A DNA stretch of 28,975 nucleotides, from the NCBI GenBank assembly GCA_030428695.1, contig JAUIEM010000077.1, forward strand, positions 1-28,975, in the 5' to 3' direction. Under the pieces are notes generated by a model. That model ran no database searches. It was not told the origin of the DNA and saw only the letters and a program-made list of their open reading frames with translations. Below, one piece after another: positions 18,901 to 27,394 of this stretch. Numbering within the stretch: the stretch's first letter is position 1; each line of letters starts with the position of its first letter. The position numbers and the translations under genes were made by a program. This DNA comes from a bacterium (lineage in GTDB: Bacteria; Planctomycetota; J058; JAJDCP01).

Positions 18901-21900
18901 GAGCAGGTGACCGCGACCGACAACGAGGTCGTGTTCATCAAGCGCTTCAACGCCGAGCAGGAGTACTACCTGCGCGATCATAGCCTGCACGGCCGCGCCT
19001 TCATGCCGACCGCCGCCTTCATCGAGATGGTGCTCGGCGCCGCCCGCCTGACCGGCGAGGCCCACGGCCTGCGCAACATGTCGATCGTGCGGCCGCTTTT
19101 CGCCGGCCTGACGCACGACTCCAAGGTCCACGTGCACATCGTCCGCAGCACCGGTGAGCGGCGCTTCAGCGTCGTCAGCCAGACGGCCGGCGGCGACACC
19201 TGGATGGAGCACTTCTCCGGCCAGGTCACCGAGGCCGACCAGGACGAGATCGTGCCGCCCCTGCCGCTCGACGTGCGGGCGGTGCGCGAGCGCTGCAAGG
19301 AGGAGGTGGCGATCCCGACGCTGTACCGCTCCCTCGAGGCCGGCGGCTTGCTCCTCGGCCCGAGCATGCAGTGCCTCGAGACCCTCCACCGCAACGAGCG
19401 CGAGGTCTTCGCCAGCCTGCGGCTGCCCGACAACGCGCCGGACAGCCCGGGCTACCACCTGCATCCCGCGCTGCTCGACGCCGCCCTGCTCGCGATCTGC
19501 GGCCTGACCTTCGACCGCATGCCGCCCGGGGTCGTGCTGCTCGGCTTCGGCATCGGCGAGATGCTCGCCCACGAGAAGCTGCGCGGGCCCTGCCTGGTGC
19601 ACGTCGAGCAGAAGAGCGAGTTCACCGGCGGCTCCGAGGTGATCCGCTGCGACGTCAGCGTGGTCAACGGCTCGGGGCGTCGGCTCGTCGAGCTGTCCGA
19701 GGTCTGCCTCAAGCGCAGCAAGCGCAGCAAGACCGCGATCGGCGCGAGGCTGTTCGAGATCTCCTGGCAGGAGTCCCCGATCGGGCTGCCGGTCGAGCAC
19801 GCCCACCCGGTGCTGCTGTTCGCCGACCCGGGGGGCATCTGGGCCGAGCTGAAGTGGCCCCTGCGGCTGGCCGGCACGCGGGTGGTCGTCGCCTACCCCG
19901 ACACGACCTTCGAGCACCTCGGCGACGGGCAGTACAAGCTGAAGCTCGACGAGCCCGACCACTACGACAAGCTGTTCGCGGCGCTGAAGGAATCCGGCGT
20001 CGCGATCCGCAGCGTCTGGCACCTCGCCTACTTCCCCGCCCGGGAGGGGCACGACCGCTACGGCCAGGTGCGCGACCTCAGCACCCTGTGCGCGGCCCTG
20101 CGCCGGAACGGGCACCGGCAGGTCGAGCTCAACGTGCTCAACTCCCGCAGCGTGCCGGTGGCCGGCAGCGTCGACCCGTACCGCGCGGCGGTCTGGGGCT
20201 ACCTGCGCTACCTCGCCTCGAAGCCGAACCTGTGGAGCTGCCGGGGCCTCGACCTGCAGGCCGACCTCAGCGCCTCCGATCTGGCGCGGCTGATCCTGGC
20301 GGAGTGGAGCTCGAGCGGCAAGGAGCTGCTGGTCTGCTACGCCCGGGGCAAGCGCTATGTCCCGGCCCTGCAGCCCAAGGTCCACGCCCCCGACCCCGAG
20401 CCGGCCCTGCGCGAGCGCGGGACCTACTGGATCACCTCCGGCCCCGGCGGCCTGACCGACGTGCTCGCCCGGCACCTCGCCCGGAACTTCGCCGCGCGCG
20501 TGCTGTTCACCCGCGGCACGCCACTCAGCCCCGAGGAGGAGGAGCTCTGCCTCGAGCTGAAGAGCCTCGGCGGCGACGCGCTCTTCGTGCAGGCGGACAT
20601 CACCGAGCGCGAGCAGCTCGCCGACGCCCTGCACCGCGCGGAGACGCGCTGGGGCAGCGTGTCCGGCGTCTTCCACAGCGCCGAGATCAAGGGCGGCAGC
20701 AGCAAGTCCTGGGCGGGCCTGCACGCCCAGCTCGAGGCGAAGATCGGCAGCGCCGAGAGCCTCGCCGACCTGTTTCGCAACCGCGACATCGACTTCCTCT
20801 GCCTGTTCTCCTCGGTGCTCTCGCTGGTCGGCCTGCAGGGCAGCTCGGCGCACGCGATCGCCGACAGCTTCCTCAACGCCTTCGCCCGGGCCGAGCACGA
20901 GCACGGCCGGCCCGTGCTCGCGAGCGTGTGGTCCGACTGGGAGGGCGGACGCCCGCTGAGCGGCCACGACGTCAGCCGCAAGCGGGTGCGGGGCAACGTG
21001 TCGGAGTTCGGCTTCGTGCCGATCGCCCACGACGCGGGCCTCGAGGCCCTCGAGACCCTGCTCGGCCTCGGCCATCCCCACACCCTGGCGGTGTGTGTGC
21101 CCGAGGGCCGCATCGCCCAGCTGCAGGCGGCCTTCCGCCAGGCGCACTTCGCGCCCCAGGCGGTGCTGCCGACGCCGCGCCCGGCGCCCGCGCCGATCGA
21201 GGCTCCGCCCGAGCGCAAGGCGCGGGCCCAGGCCTCCTGGAGCCTCGAGCGCACGATCTTGCAGCTGGTCGGCAGCAAGCTGCAGCGGCCCTCCCGGGAC
21301 ATCGACCCCGAGGCCCTGTTCGTCGAGCTCGGCCTCGACAGCCTGTCCGCCCTGGACATCGTCGCCGAGCTCGAGAAGCGGCTGGCGGTCACCCTGTACC
21401 CGACGCTGCTGTTCGAGCACCACACCCCGCGCGACCTCGCGATCGCGCTCGACGAGCTGCGCCAGGACAAGAAGGCGGCGCGGAAGAAGACGGTCAGCGG
21501 CGACGCCTGGCTGCACGGGCGGCTGTCCAAGCGCCAGATCGAGTGGAAGGAGAAGTGCAGGCAGTTCGCCCGCGAGAGCATCGCGCCCTTCGCCGAGGCC
21601 TACGACAAGCTCGCGGACTTCCCCGAGAAGGCCCACGACCAGGCCGCCGCCCAGGGCTTCCTGCACCTCGCCTTCAGCGAGGAGCTCGGGGGCCGCGGCG
21701 TCGGCGAGCTCGACCTCGCCCTCGCCGTCGAGGAGATGGCCGCCTGCTGCGCCGGCAGCGCCCTGGCGCTCAACCTCAACCACGTCGCCCTGCAGCCGGT
21801 GCTCTCCGCCGGCACCCTCGCCCAGCAAAAGAAGTTCGCCGCCCGCCTGCTCGCCCGCCGCGGCTACGCCGGCCTGGCCTGCGATCCCCTGCGAGGCGCG

Positions 21901-22650
21901 GGCTCGCTGGCGGTGCGCGCGCTGCGCGGGGAGGAGGGCTGGGTGCTGAGCAGCCTCGAGCCGGTCCCGGTTCCCAACGGGACGAAGGCCGAGCTGTTCG
22001 TCGTGCTCGCCCAGGTCCAGGGGGAGGGCCCGACCGGCCCGACCTTCTTCGCGGTGCCGCGCGCCGACGGCGTGGTGCTGGAGCCGTCGGGCGAGCGGCT
22101 CGGCTTCCGCTGTCTGACCACCCCGCGGCTGCTGCTCAGCTCGGTCGAGCTCGACGACGACAGCGTGCTCGGCCCGGTCGGAGGCGCGGCCTCCGTGCTC
22201 GCCACCGCCCAGGAGCCGCTGCGCTTCCTGCTCGCCGCCACCCACCTCGGCCTGGCGGTCGGGGCGGTGCGCGAGGGCATGGACTGGCTGCAGCGCGAGG
22301 CGTCCGGGCTGCTCGAGCTGCGCGAGGTGCAGCTCAAGCTCGCGGACCTGTACCGCGGGGTGCGCGAGTGCCGGCTGCAGATCTGGCGTACGGCGCGCAT
22401 GCTCGAGCACGGCGTCGAAGCCGGCGCCGAGGTCGCGAGCGCGGCCCTGCACGCCAACGCCCTGGCGCGCTCTGCGACCGAGGCGGCGCTCGGCTTCTAC
22501 GCGCGGGCCGGGCGCGACGCCGACCTGCGGGCCCAGAAGCGCTTCCGCGACGCACGTGTGTTCTCCCTGCCCGGAGGCGTGCCGGACGCGCTGCGGCTCG
22601 GCCTGTACGCCCGCTTGCGCGACGAGGTCGAGCGGGACGGGCTCCTGTAG
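12922..22650 (+). CDS. Giant FAAL-PKS-ACAD megasynthase-like protein with lost catalytic residues, 3242 aa
   Basis: Single uninterrupted frame; ATG preceded by AGAAGG at seven bases. Domains by eye: 1-310 helical, unrecognised; about 320-850 FAAL-like adenylation (YGLAEA 609-614, TGD 709-711); 905-980 carrier 1; 992-1455 ketosynthase; 1541-1925 acyltransferase with a 112-residue Ala/Glu insert (about 1588-1699); 1989-2262 dehydratase; 2275-2690 ketoreductase; 2775-2850 carrier 2; 2868-3240 acyl-CoA-dehydrogenase-like. Key residues: the FAAL P-loop reads SRGRTGAPH (H488 for Lys) and the A10 Lys is E822; carrier 1 has GGNAL (A937 for Ser); KS has NTAGSS (G1191 for Cys) but keeps H1326 and H1366; AT has GCGRGE (G1731 for Ser); KR has H2644 for Tyr and D2648 for Asn. 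DH keeps H2020 and D2186; carrier 2 keeps S2807 (GLDSL). The family makes acyl chains from FAAL-loaded fatty acids. This member cannot use that chemistry as usually understood, so a scaffold, binding or DH-only role is inferred. Confidence 0.9.
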   Translation: MPDSARDLPYVARDERLAPLARSSVEPARDDIPWKKDSRARLFFPESFLAMLGATPPEDEEAAELLHWTLALALCRELVSAKTALLAFVEREQSVLAAPDWLAARGRATLELFEKLGARLEEGADGRIEAFSRCYRPSAPEPDFLTAPESFPHAAALHYNFWLRTLFVAEYAGLVAAQLASAPHLGKVWLAANEAAGAHAARLIEAAQAYLSCLNLSEDDKVHWSRAFYFHLAQNGTRLLGVDAAQQVLETRHPELTVFPRVEFKDLPFVQTLCEDRAFAGTRAAAPYLLELAAEHALLPERQPATPLSGATLDSRKEQSLVDLLVKATKGSGKILLHGEEEESLTAKGLLRDAEHHLLILRRLGLGPGEPVLLQLEKPKAFLTAFWGCLLGGYVAVPLPAPRNLAELPDDLDHIAAVAALLGHPPLVTDAHTARGCRAHPLGRSLTVLSWDELEAEGRSKHRPRTSPGKGSQDALIRVSRGRTGAPHAAVLSHHTVINQLAALRQGLDLGEKDVFLCGFDLASAEGLFEFHLLPLAINATQCFAKPKDPHAWLMRAKKQRATVVGCPAEQFPTTEPKALKRVTRIQCGPGRPGSELEALLDGRRYELYGLAEAGYAVTLEEQPGLLTVDAFSLGAPSGLVQVDASAPRALALHSKGKPLPGVELRVVDGEGNALPELSVGEVQVRGAGLASRTVPEQPDTRRGRWLATGDLGTLAGGRLFLAGAQRDTVFVGGRNFLARDLEVQGEGIEGLERSVVINARDPLTGHDQVVVFAALVPELPVAAQSEVLRQLATAVSERVAFPVDEVLPVRAAQLPHGRRGEVLRWRLRERYNLGEFARLSGLLPLAERAAAARRADRRSPLPRLLPLPAKKRRYERRRADRRKGARREVDRRRLAAAHTLSHDLLEAVRRLWAEVLGKDLGELGFDSNFMEIGGNALKAGQLHSRVEETFGARLDRRDLESCRTVREMAAFLHRTFAAPAAPRLPRATNEKPPIAVISIAGRLPGARDIWELWRLLKGGRSAIVPVPESRWSADDFYDPSPLTPGKTSCRWGAFVSGIEDFDPGHFDVSFESARHMDPQQRLFLEVAYDALRKGGLHRPGFSPEVGVFVGVGPSEYFHHYLERNEAEALADTPAFSGLAPEIQAELLRQLPRGARIRPQTAPGNLESMVAQRVSQVLGLRGPSLALNTAGSSALLALHLACEALQRGECSMAIAGGVSVNLTASPYLLYSQAGLLSSSGQYRPYTPDGDGLVPGEGAGALLLKPLDRALADGDSVWGIVRGSAVSHDGRTGSGAHPNLAGLEDAVRKALAQARIEPRLVSYVEGHGSGHWEADQTEVHALRRVLSEGSWEAGSCSFGCVKPNVGHLMAASGIAGVLKVLLGMHFREIPRTLHLAAPRGEKGSPAARALGLLDSPLSLAERHRSWSARDGRRIAGVTSVGVGGLSCHVLLEAPTRVQITHPAPQLICLQAKSLDYLGRTAQALRKQVRRRKLPFGLLCANLNRAPGRTGVRRAMLCRDVGSLEAQLEQAVDHATDPGAAPRVVLVLGGRGRSLAGAAHLFNREAAFREALEHCFAALDYSGDIQRLLRAAEAAEQAEAREARAAEAPAAEASAEDASEASAEAPAEAVSEDAPAEAEEAAAGEASDAVPATADAGSNGAGGAGADVEEAEPEPAPEADEADDATEPSADAASEEVPEVPFSTTVLRFAFEYAVARLLWHWGVRWDGVLGCGRGEWLAAVLTGLWPLETALDLVHSLEPERKEGISRLRVGGARARVEAVLAEAEGDVQVSAVVGPEQLEIGGAPDDLEALRARLAEAGLEVGAPRAARRWSLRARRGLVSRLQLAEAASGSLRRPVYSTVRGRKLRAAELDDDYWSAQMSQPIRLHDALAAARADGAGLFLDIGLDPHWRPALSDHIPCFAPLNGAGQGREALLATVGRLFESGLPIDGGRLSGPTPLAAPLPGPPYSRVRCWLFDQPGRERPPQRSLHPLVNEQVTATDNEVVFIKRFNAEQEYYLRDHSLHGRAFMPTAAFIEMVLGAARLTGEAHGLRNMSIVRPLFAGLTHDSKVHVHIVRSTGERRFSVVSQTAGGDTWMEHFSGQVTEADQDEIVPPLPLDVRAVRERCKEEVAIPTLYRSLEAGGLLLGPSMQCLETLHRNEREVFASLRLPDNAPDSPGYHLHPALLDAALLAICGLTFDRMPPGVVLLGFGIGEMLAHEKLRGPCLVHVEQKSEFTGGSEVIRCDVSVVNGSGRRLVELSEVCLKRSKRSKTAIGARLFEISWQESPIGLPVEHAHPVLLFADPGGIWAELKWPLRLAGTRVVVAYPDTTFEHLGDGQYKLKLDEPDHYDKLFAALKESGVAIRSVWHLAYFPAREGHDRYGQVRDLSTLCAALRRNGHRQVELNVLNSRSVPVAGSVDPYRAAVWGYLRYLASKPNLWSCRGLDLQADLSASDLARLILAEWSSSGKELLVCYARGKRYVPALQPKVHAPDPEPALRERGTYWITSGPGGLTDVLARHLARNFAARVLFTRGTPLSPEEEELCLELKSLGGDALFVQADITEREQLADALHRAETRWGSVSGVFHSAEIKGGSSKSWAGLHAQLEAKIGSAESLADLFRNRDIDFLCLFSSVLSLVGLQGSSAHAIADSFLNAFARAEHEHGRPVLASVWSDWEGGRPLSGHDVSRKRVRGNVSEFGFVPIAHDAGLEALETLLGLGHPHTLAVCVPEGRIAQLQAAFRQAHFAPQAVLPTPRPAPAPIEAPPERKARAQASWSLERTILQLVGSKLQRPSRDIDPEALFVELGLDSLSALDIVAELEKRLAVTLYPTLLFEHHTPRDLAIALDELRQDKKAARKKTVSGDAWLHGRLSKRQIEWKEKCRQFARESIAPFAEAYDKLADFPEKAHDQAAAQGFLHLAFSEELGGRGVGELDLALAVEEMAACCAGSALALNLNHVALQPVLSAGTLAQQKKFAARLLARRGYAGLACDPLRGAGSLAVRALRGEEGWVLSSLEPVPVPNGTKAELFVVLAQVQGEGPTGPTFFAVPRADGVVLEPSGERLGFRCLTTPRLLLSSVELDDDSVLGPVGGAASVLATAQEPLRFLLAATHLGLAVGAVREGMDWLQREASGLLELREVQLKLADLYRGVRECRLQIWRTARMLEHGVEAGAEVASAALHANALARSATEAALGFYARAGRDADLRAQKRFRDARVFSLPGGVPDALRLGLYARLRDEVERDGLL
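17690..18000 (+). repeat. Low-complexity Ala/Glu-coding insert inside the AT domain
   Basis: The DNA consists of repeated GCGGAAG, GCGTCCGCGGAG and GAGGC-type units encoding AEAxAEE-rich sequence (about residues 1588-1699 of the megasynthase). It interrupts the acyltransferase between its first strand/helix block and the nucleophile loop, where family members have only a short connection. It is probably disordered or a long helix. Confidence 0.75.
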
Positions 22651-22693
22651 CTTCCAGAAGACAAACCTGCCCTGCCGGAGAGGAAGTCCCCCG

Positions 22694-25600
22694 ATGCTGT
22701 GCCCGACGTGCAAGACCGACAATCCCCAGAAGGCCCGCTTCTGCCTGGCCTGCGGGCAACCCTTCGACACCACGTCCGACACCCTCGACGGCGTCTCGAC
22801 CCTGCACGGGCGGGTGACCGCCGACGCGCGGGCGCTCGAGGACACGCTGGTCGGGCGCTGCCTGAACGGCTACCGCATCGAGCGCTGCCTCGGCCGGGGC
22901 GGCATGGGGGTGGTGTTCAAGGCCGAGCAGATCGCCCTCGGCCGCACGGTCGCGCTCAAGGTGCTGGTGCTGCGCGGGGAGAGCGAGGGGGAGTTCATCG
23001 AGCGCTTCCAGCGCGAGGCCAAGGCGATCGCCGGCTTCGAGCACCCGCACATCGTCGCGATCCACGACATGTTCAGCGCCGAGGGCATGTTCTGCATCGC
23101 GATGAGCTACCAGAGCGGAGGCTCCCTCAAGCAGATGCTGAAGGACGTCGGTCCCCTGCCGGAGGTGCGCGTCGCGGCCCTGGTCCGGGACGCCGCCCTC
23201 GGCCTGTGGGCCGCCTCCGAGCGCGGCATCGTGCACCGCGACGTCAAGCCGGACAACCTCCTGCTCGGCAGCGATGGGCGGGTCCGGGTCGGCGACTTCG
23301 GCCTCGCGCGCGCGGCCGAGGATGCCCTCGAGCTCACCCAGAGCGGGGCCCTGCTCGGCACCCCGGCCTTCATGCCGCCGGAGCAGTGGGAGGACCTGCG
23401 CAAGGCCGATCACCGCTCGGACCTGTACGCCCTCGGCTGCACCCTCTACCAGCTGCTGGTCGGGCGCGCGCCGTTCCGTGGGCCGTCCGGGGCGAACCTG
23501 ATGAAGCAGCACGCCGAGCAGCCCCCGCCGCCCCTGCGCGATGCCTGTCCCCAGGCCTCGGAGGAGATGGCGAAGATCGTCGCCACGCTGCTCGAGAAGG
23601 AACCGTCGCGCCGCTTCCAGACCGGGCTGCAGCTCGCCAAGGCCCTCGAGCCCCTGGCCGGCGGCACCACCCCGACCCTGACCGGGGCCGCGGCCGCCAA
23701 GGCGGGCGCAGAGCCCGCAGGCGAAGAAATCACAGGAGACGGGGCGAGCGCGGCCGCGGACGGCGCGCCGAGCTCGGGCAGCCTGGCGCCGCTGTTCGCC
23801 GTGCTCGCCGTCGCCGCGCTGCTCGGGGCGGTGTGGTGGTTCGACGGCCGCCAGCACGACGAGCCGGAGACCGTCCACGACCAGCCGCTGGTGCAGGTGC
23901 GCCGGGCCGCCGACAGCCTGTACGCGGTCTGGCGCGAGCGCACCGCCGGCTACCGGTTGAGCAACATCGGCCAGCGCGAGGCCGACAGCCTGCGCCAGGT
24001 CGGCATGCGGCACGTCGTGGCCCTGCGCGAAGAGCCCGCGCTCGAGGCGCTGCGGGCGAGCGTCGAGGCCTGGGAGCAGGCGCTCTCGCGGCTCGAGCGC
24101 GTGCTCTCCGGCGCCCGCGAGCAGGCCGAGCTCGAGACGATCGCGGCCCGCGCAAGGGAGCAGGAGAGCTTCGCGCGGGTCCACGGCGAGGCGGCGGTGT
24201 GGGATGAGGAACGGCAGGCCCGCGCCGTCTACCGGCAACGGCTGCAGCAGGCCCTCCAGGCGGCGCCCGCGGCGGCGCAGGACAGCCTGCGGATCGTGCT
24301 GTTCAGCGCGGAGCGCGGGGAGAAGATGTGGAACGTCGCGCGCGTGCGCCTGCTGCCGGCCATCAACCGGCACGGCGTGCTGCGCGCCGGCGGCGTCGCA
24401 CAGGCGGAGACTCTGGTCGTGCGTGGGTCCTACCCGAAGGCGGTCGCGCTGTTCGACTTCCTCGGCCGCGTCAGCGACAGCCTGCGCTGGCGTCTCCAGG
24501 GGGCGCGGACCGCGGTGCGCGCCCAGACGCGGGCGCATGGCGCCGCCCTGTCCCTCGCTGCCCTGAACGGCCCGGTGCCGTGGCCGGCCGCCGACTCCCT
24601 GGTCCAGCGCCTGCAGCTGGCCGACTCACTGCTCGTGTCCGAGGACGCGGAGGTCGTCGCGGAGCTCGCCGCCATCGAGGCCCGCTACCGCGAGCTGTAC
24701 GGGGAGCTGTACGGCGTCCTGCGCGCCCGCACCGACGCGCACGACGCCGTGCTCGCGTGGGAGGAGCTCGTGCCCGCGGTCGGCGCGGTCGTCAGCGACT
24801 CCGCCGCGATCGCCCTGGTGATCGGCGCGGAGATGTCCCTCGCGGAGGCCGACCTGCCGGCGGCGCAGAGCCAGTTCCGCGCGGCGGACAGCATCTACGC
24901 GCGGCTGATGCGCACGGGACCCGCGCTCGCCGCCCGCTGGGACCGGCTGCAGGCGCGGCGCGTGGCCCTGCGCGAGGGGCGCGAGGCGCTCGCGGAGGCG
25001 CTGCCGGACGCGCGCGAGCTCGCGGACATCGACGCGCGGCTGGCGGGCGCTCTCGAGGCGCATCCGGAGGATCCCGACCGGGCGCAGCGCGCGCTCGCGG
25101 CCGGTGAAGCGCTGCTCCAGGCCGCCTGGCGCGGCGCTCTGCGGGAGGTCGAGCAGCGGCTCGCGGGGCAGCGCGCGCTGCTCGAGCAGCTCGCGGGGAT
25201 CCGCTCGCCGAGCAGCGACGAGCGCGCGGCGCGGGCTTCCCTCGACGCCCTGCTCGTCGTCCCGGACACCGGTGAGGTCGCCCGTTTCGGGCAGCTGCGC
25301 GCCGCGAGCCAGGCCGCCGCCGCCATCGTCGCGGAGCGGCCTTTGGGGGAGCGGGTCCTCGCCCGCGCGAAGCTCGCGCGCGCGTCCGTCGCCGCGCAGC
25401 GCTTCGACACGGCGCTCGAGGCCTACGACGCGATCCTGCGCGAGATCCCCGAAGATGGCACGCTCCAGGGCATGCCGGTCGCCGACCTGCGCCAGCTCTA
25501 CCGGATCGAGCGCGCCGACGCCTGCCTGCAGGCGGACCGGCCTCAGCTCGCGTTGGCGGACTGCGAGGCGGTCCACGCCGAGGGGCTGCACGAAGGCTCC

Positions 25601-26422
25601 GGGCTCGAGCAAGAGCTCGCGCGGATCGAGGCCTTCGCGCTCGCCCGGCTCGAGCGCCTGCCCGAGGCCGTCGCCGTCGCGCTGCCGCTCCTGACGGTGG
25701 AGGAAGGCATCCCCGAGCCGGAGCTGTGGCTGCGCACGATCGTCTGGATGCTCCGCCTCGGCGACGCGGCGACCGCCCAGGAGAAGCTCGGCCTGCTGCT
25801 CGAGCATCTCCCTGCGCCCGGTCCCCAGCCCCATGAGCTGCTCGCCGAGGCGCTGGCGATGCAGGGCGCGCACGAGGAGGCGCTGCTCGCCCTCGACCGC
25901 GCGATCGCGCTCGAAGCGACCTCCGCCCGCTACGAGCGGCGGGTCTGGCTGCGGGCCCGCCTCGGACGCGTGCGGGGCGCCCTCGACGACGTCGAGCGCG
26001 CGCGGGGCGGAGAAGACCGCCCGGCCCTGCTCGCCCTGCGGGCCGTCCTCGAGCACGCCGACGGGCGCAGCGAGGCCTGCGCCTTGACCCTCGGCGTCCT
26101 GCGTGCGCGGGTGCCCGCCGCCCATCTGTGCTGGACCGGCCTGCTCGCCCGGCCTGAGGTCCCGGACGAGTCCTGGGCCCAGGTGTTCCACGCGCTCGTG
26201 CGCGGCGGCGGCGACCCCGAGCAGGTCGCGGCGGTGCTCGCGGAGACCCCCGACAACGCGCTGAAGATCCTGCGGGCGCGATGTCTCCAGGCGGCGCGCG
26301 GCGTCGTCCTGTTGCGCGCCGGAGAGGTCGACCGGGCGCGCGAGGCCCTCGCCTCCGTCAGCGCTTCGCACCGCGACGCCCCCGCGCTGTGGGCGGTGCT
26401 GCGGCTGTCGGCGCTCGACTGA
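22694..26422 (+). CDS. Zinc-ribbon transmembrane Ser/Thr protein kinase with long helical C-terminal region, 1242 aa
   Basis: Hanks-type kinase. A four-cysteine zinc ribbon opens the protein (C3, C6, C17, C20). The kinase domain spans about 60-322 with all key motifs: glycine loop GRGGMGVV (68 on), K89 in VALK, HRDVKPDN (181-188), DFG (201-203) and MPPEQW for the APE motif. It should therefore be active. A linker rich in Ala/Gly is followed by one membrane helix (about 364-383, LAPLFAVLAVAALLGAVWWF). Residues 390-1242 are Ala/Leu/Arg/Glu-rich helices, coiled-coil-like first and TPR-like towards the end (for example AAQRFDTALEAYDAILREIP). If the helix is a normal single pass, this region is periplasmic and may be the sensor. 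The ATG at 22694 has AGGAAG seven bases before it; the frame extends further up only as overlap with the previous gene. The 43-base gap to the megasynthase gene implies one operon. Confidence 0.9.
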   Translation: MLCPTCKTDNPQKARFCLACGQPFDTTSDTLDGVSTLHGRVTADARALEDTLVGRCLNGYRIERCLGRGGMGVVFKAEQIALGRTVALKVLVLRGESEGEFIERFQREAKAIAGFEHPHIVAIHDMFSAEGMFCIAMSYQSGGSLKQMLKDVGPLPEVRVAALVRDAALGLWAASERGIVHRDVKPDNLLLGSDGRVRVGDFGLARAAEDALELTQSGALLGTPAFMPPEQWEDLRKADHRSDLYALGCTLYQLLVGRAPFRGPSGANLMKQHAEQPPPPLRDACPQASEEMAKIVATLLEKEPSRRFQTGLQLAKALEPLAGGTTPTLTGAAAAKAGAEPAGEEITGDGASAAADGAPSSGSLAPLFAVLAVAALLGAVWWFDGRQHDEPETVHDQPLVQVRRAADSLYAVWRERTAGYRLSNIGQREADSLRQVGMRHVVALREEPALEALRASVEAWEQALSRLERVLSGAREQAELETIAARAREQESFARVHGEAAVWDEERQARAVYRQRLQQALQAAPAAAQDSLRIVLFSAERGEKMWNVARVRLLPAINRHGVLRAGGVAQAETLVVRGSYPKAVALFDFLGRVSDSLRWRLQGARTAVRAQTRAHGAALSLAALNGPVPWPAADSLVQRLQLADSLLVSEDAEVVAELAAIEARYRELYGELYGVLRARTDAHDAVLAWEELVPAVGAVVSDSAAIALVIGAEMSLAEADLPAAQSQFRAADSIYARLMRTGPALAARWDRLQARRVALREGREALAEALPDARELADIDARLAGALEAHPEDPDRAQRALAAGEALLQAAWRGALREVEQRLAGQRALLEQLAGIRSPSSDERAARASLDALLVVPDTGEVARFGQLRAASQAAAAIVAERPLGERVLARAKLARASVAAQRFDTALEAYDAILREIPEDGTLQGMPVADLRQLYRIERADACLQADRPQLALADCEAVHAEGLHEGSGLEQELARIEAFALARLERLPEAVAVALPLLTVEEGIPEPELWLRTIVWMLRLGDAATAQEKLGLLLEHLPAPGPQPHELLAEALAMQGAHEEALLALDRAIALEATSARYERRVWLRARLGRVRGALDDVERARGGEDRPALLALRAVLEHADGRSEACALTLGVLRARVPAAHLCWTGLLARPEVPDESWAQVFHALVRGGGDPEQVAAVLAETPDNALKILRARCLQAARGVVLLRAGEVDRAREALASVSASHRDAPALWAVLRLSALD

Positions 26423-26441
26423 GGGACTGGCGTTGTACATT
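26415..26441 (+). promoter_or_regulatory. Possible promoter for the small downstream gene
   Basis: TACATT at 26436-26441 (four of six to TATAAT) with TCGACT at 26415-26420 (four of six to TTGACA) and a 15-base spacer, about 40 bases before the GTG at 26482. The short spacer makes this weak; the gene may instead be read through from the kinase gene. Confidence 0.25.
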
Positions 26442-26481
26442 CCCCCGCGGATGACCGAAAGGGAGTAGAGGGGGACACCGC

Positions 26482-26844
26482 GTGGAAGCCAAAGAACCGA
26501 CGATCGTCAAGAAGATCTACTTCATCAAGTCCGTGCGCAACGCCGAGCCCGAAGAGCGGATGCTGCGTCACATGAAGAACAAGTTCAAGTCGATGGACGC
26601 GATCCGCGACCTGTTCGACTGGCACCGTGAGGGGCGCGACTTCACGGTCCACCTCAGCGTCGAAGGCGCCGAGCGCGGCACCCTGCCCGAGACGGCGCTC
26701 GAGATCAGCCCCTGGAACCGCAAGGAGAAGAATCAGCTGCATCTGCTCCAGGCCATCGAGCAGATGGTGCGCTGGCTCGACCGCGGCTTCGCCTTCGACA
26801 TCACCCTCGCCCCGAAAGGCAGCGTGCCGACGTTCCTGAATTGA
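26482..26844 (+). CDS. Small protein of unknown function, 120 aa
   Basis: Not recognised. It starts with GTG at 26482, with GAGGGGG about seven bases upstream. The N-terminal 40 residues are basic (TIVKKIYFIKSVRNAEP, MLRHMKNKFKSMD), followed by DLFDWHREGRDFTVHLSVEG, a middle loop and a C-terminal helix (LHLLQAIEQMVRWLDRGFAF) ending in a strand. It has no signal peptide or membrane segment, so it is probably cytoplasmic. Codon use is lower in GC than the neighbours over the first third (AAG, ATC and TTC-rich). It lies 59 bases after the kinase gene and could be part of that operon or independent. Its mixed alpha/beta make-up might suit a small regulator or binding protein, but nothing supports a specific role. 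Confidence 0.75.
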   Translation: MEAKEPTIVKKIYFIKSVRNAEPEERMLRHMKNKFKSMDAIRDLFDWHREGRDFTVHLSVEGAERGTLPETALEISPWNRKEKNQLHLLQAIEQMVRWLDRGFAFDITLAPKGSVPTFLN

Positions 26845-26877
26845 GCTCGTCTGAGGCGCCTGGATAAGCGGGCCCCT

Positions 26878-26927
26878 CCCCGGAAAGAACGCACACACCG
26901 AGGTAGGGGAGGGTTCACCCCCTCCCG
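26878..26927. repeat. GTAGGGG palindromic unit plus conserved flank
   Basis: 26903-26927 is a palindrome (GTAGGGGAGGG TT CACCCCCTCCC) of the same family as at 3374-3398. The preceding 25 bases (CCCCGGAAAGAACGCACACA and CCGAG) are shared, in inverted orientation, with bases 1-35: 26878-26912 matches 34 of 35. The repeated unit is thus larger than the palindrome alone. It lies between convergent gene sets. Confidence 0.8.
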
Positions 26928-26963
26928 CCGTTGGCCGGGGGCCTACGTCCCCCTCCGGGACAA

Positions 26964-26979
26964 GCCCCCTGCGGGGGGC
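26964..26979. terminator. GC hairpin between convergent genes, possible terminator
   Basis: GCCCCC TGCG GGGGGC forms a six-pair all-GC stem with a four-base loop, five bases from the stop of the minus-strand membrane protein gene (26984) and 120 bases after the plus-strand gene. There is no clear T-run on either side, so intrinsic termination is only possible, not shown. A second pairing (CCGGGGG with CCCCCTCCGG, about 26936-26958) lies just before it. Confidence 0.45.
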
Positions 26980-26983
26980 AGCC

Positions 26984-27394
26984 TCAGAAGATCGGCTGCA
27001 GGTAGGGAACCTGCCCCGGCTCGAGCAGGTGCAGGGTGTCGTACACCACCGCGCAGACCACCCCGGCGGCCGCGCACAAGAGGCTGAGGCTCAGGGCGAA
27101 GCGGTCACGGTGCAGGGCGAGGGCGCGGCTGGCGACGAGGACCAGCACGCCCAGGCCGATCGACACCCGGCCCGGATCGGCCCAGCCGGCCCGCGTGAAG
27201 GTGTTCAGCCAGCGTGGGGCGCTCCAGGCAAAGACGCCGAGGGCCGCGAGCATCGCCCACAGGTCGACACACTCGAGCAGGCCGAGCGCGCCGTGGCCGA
27301 CCTGCAGCAGGCGCTCGCGCTCGGCGGCGCCGAGCAGCACGGTGAAGACGGCGAGGCTCGCCCCGTAGCTGACGCAGGCCGCCTCGAGCAGCAT
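26984..27394 (-). CDS. Small four-helix membrane protein of unknown function, 136 aa
   Basis: Not recognised. Four hydrophobic segments (about residues 5-23, 35-57, 77-94, 98-118) make a compact integral membrane protein, with the C-terminus DTLHLLEPGQVPYLQPIF outside the last helix. The start ATG at 27394 overlaps the stop of the preceding lipoprotein gene as TGATG, so it is translationally coupled. A longer frame upstream exists but reads Arg/Pro-rich noise through the lipoprotein gene. It probably works with the lipoprotein in the envelope; the actual function is unknown. Confidence 0.75.
   Translation of the reverse strand: MLLEAACVSYGASLAVFTVLLGAAERERLLQVGHGALGLLECVDLWAMLAALGVFAWSAPRWLNTFTRAGWADPGRVSIGLGVLVLVASRALALHRDRFALSLSLLCAAAGVVCAVVYDTLHLLEPGQVPYLQPIF

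Noticed and set aside
12922..22650. Sequencing or assembly errors as cause of the missing active-site residues
   Set aside because: The changes are in-frame substitutions in at least five separate domains, several with more than one residue affected, and no frame is broken. Random errors would not target these codons.
22556..22693. Longer N-terminus for the kinase reaching into the megasynthase gene
   Set aside because: Would overlap the previous gene by 95 bases; the zinc-ribbon start at 22694 has its own ribosome site.
13594..22845. An antisense open frame of more than 9 kb opposite the megasynthase gene
   Set aside because: Typical by-product of strong GC bias at third codon positions. 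The translation is Gln/Arg/Gly/Leu-rich without domains, while the plus strand shows clear domain motifs.
26482..26844. Small protein as antitoxin or anti-sigma factor
   Set aside because: No toxin or sigma gene next to it and no motif of either group; left as unknown.
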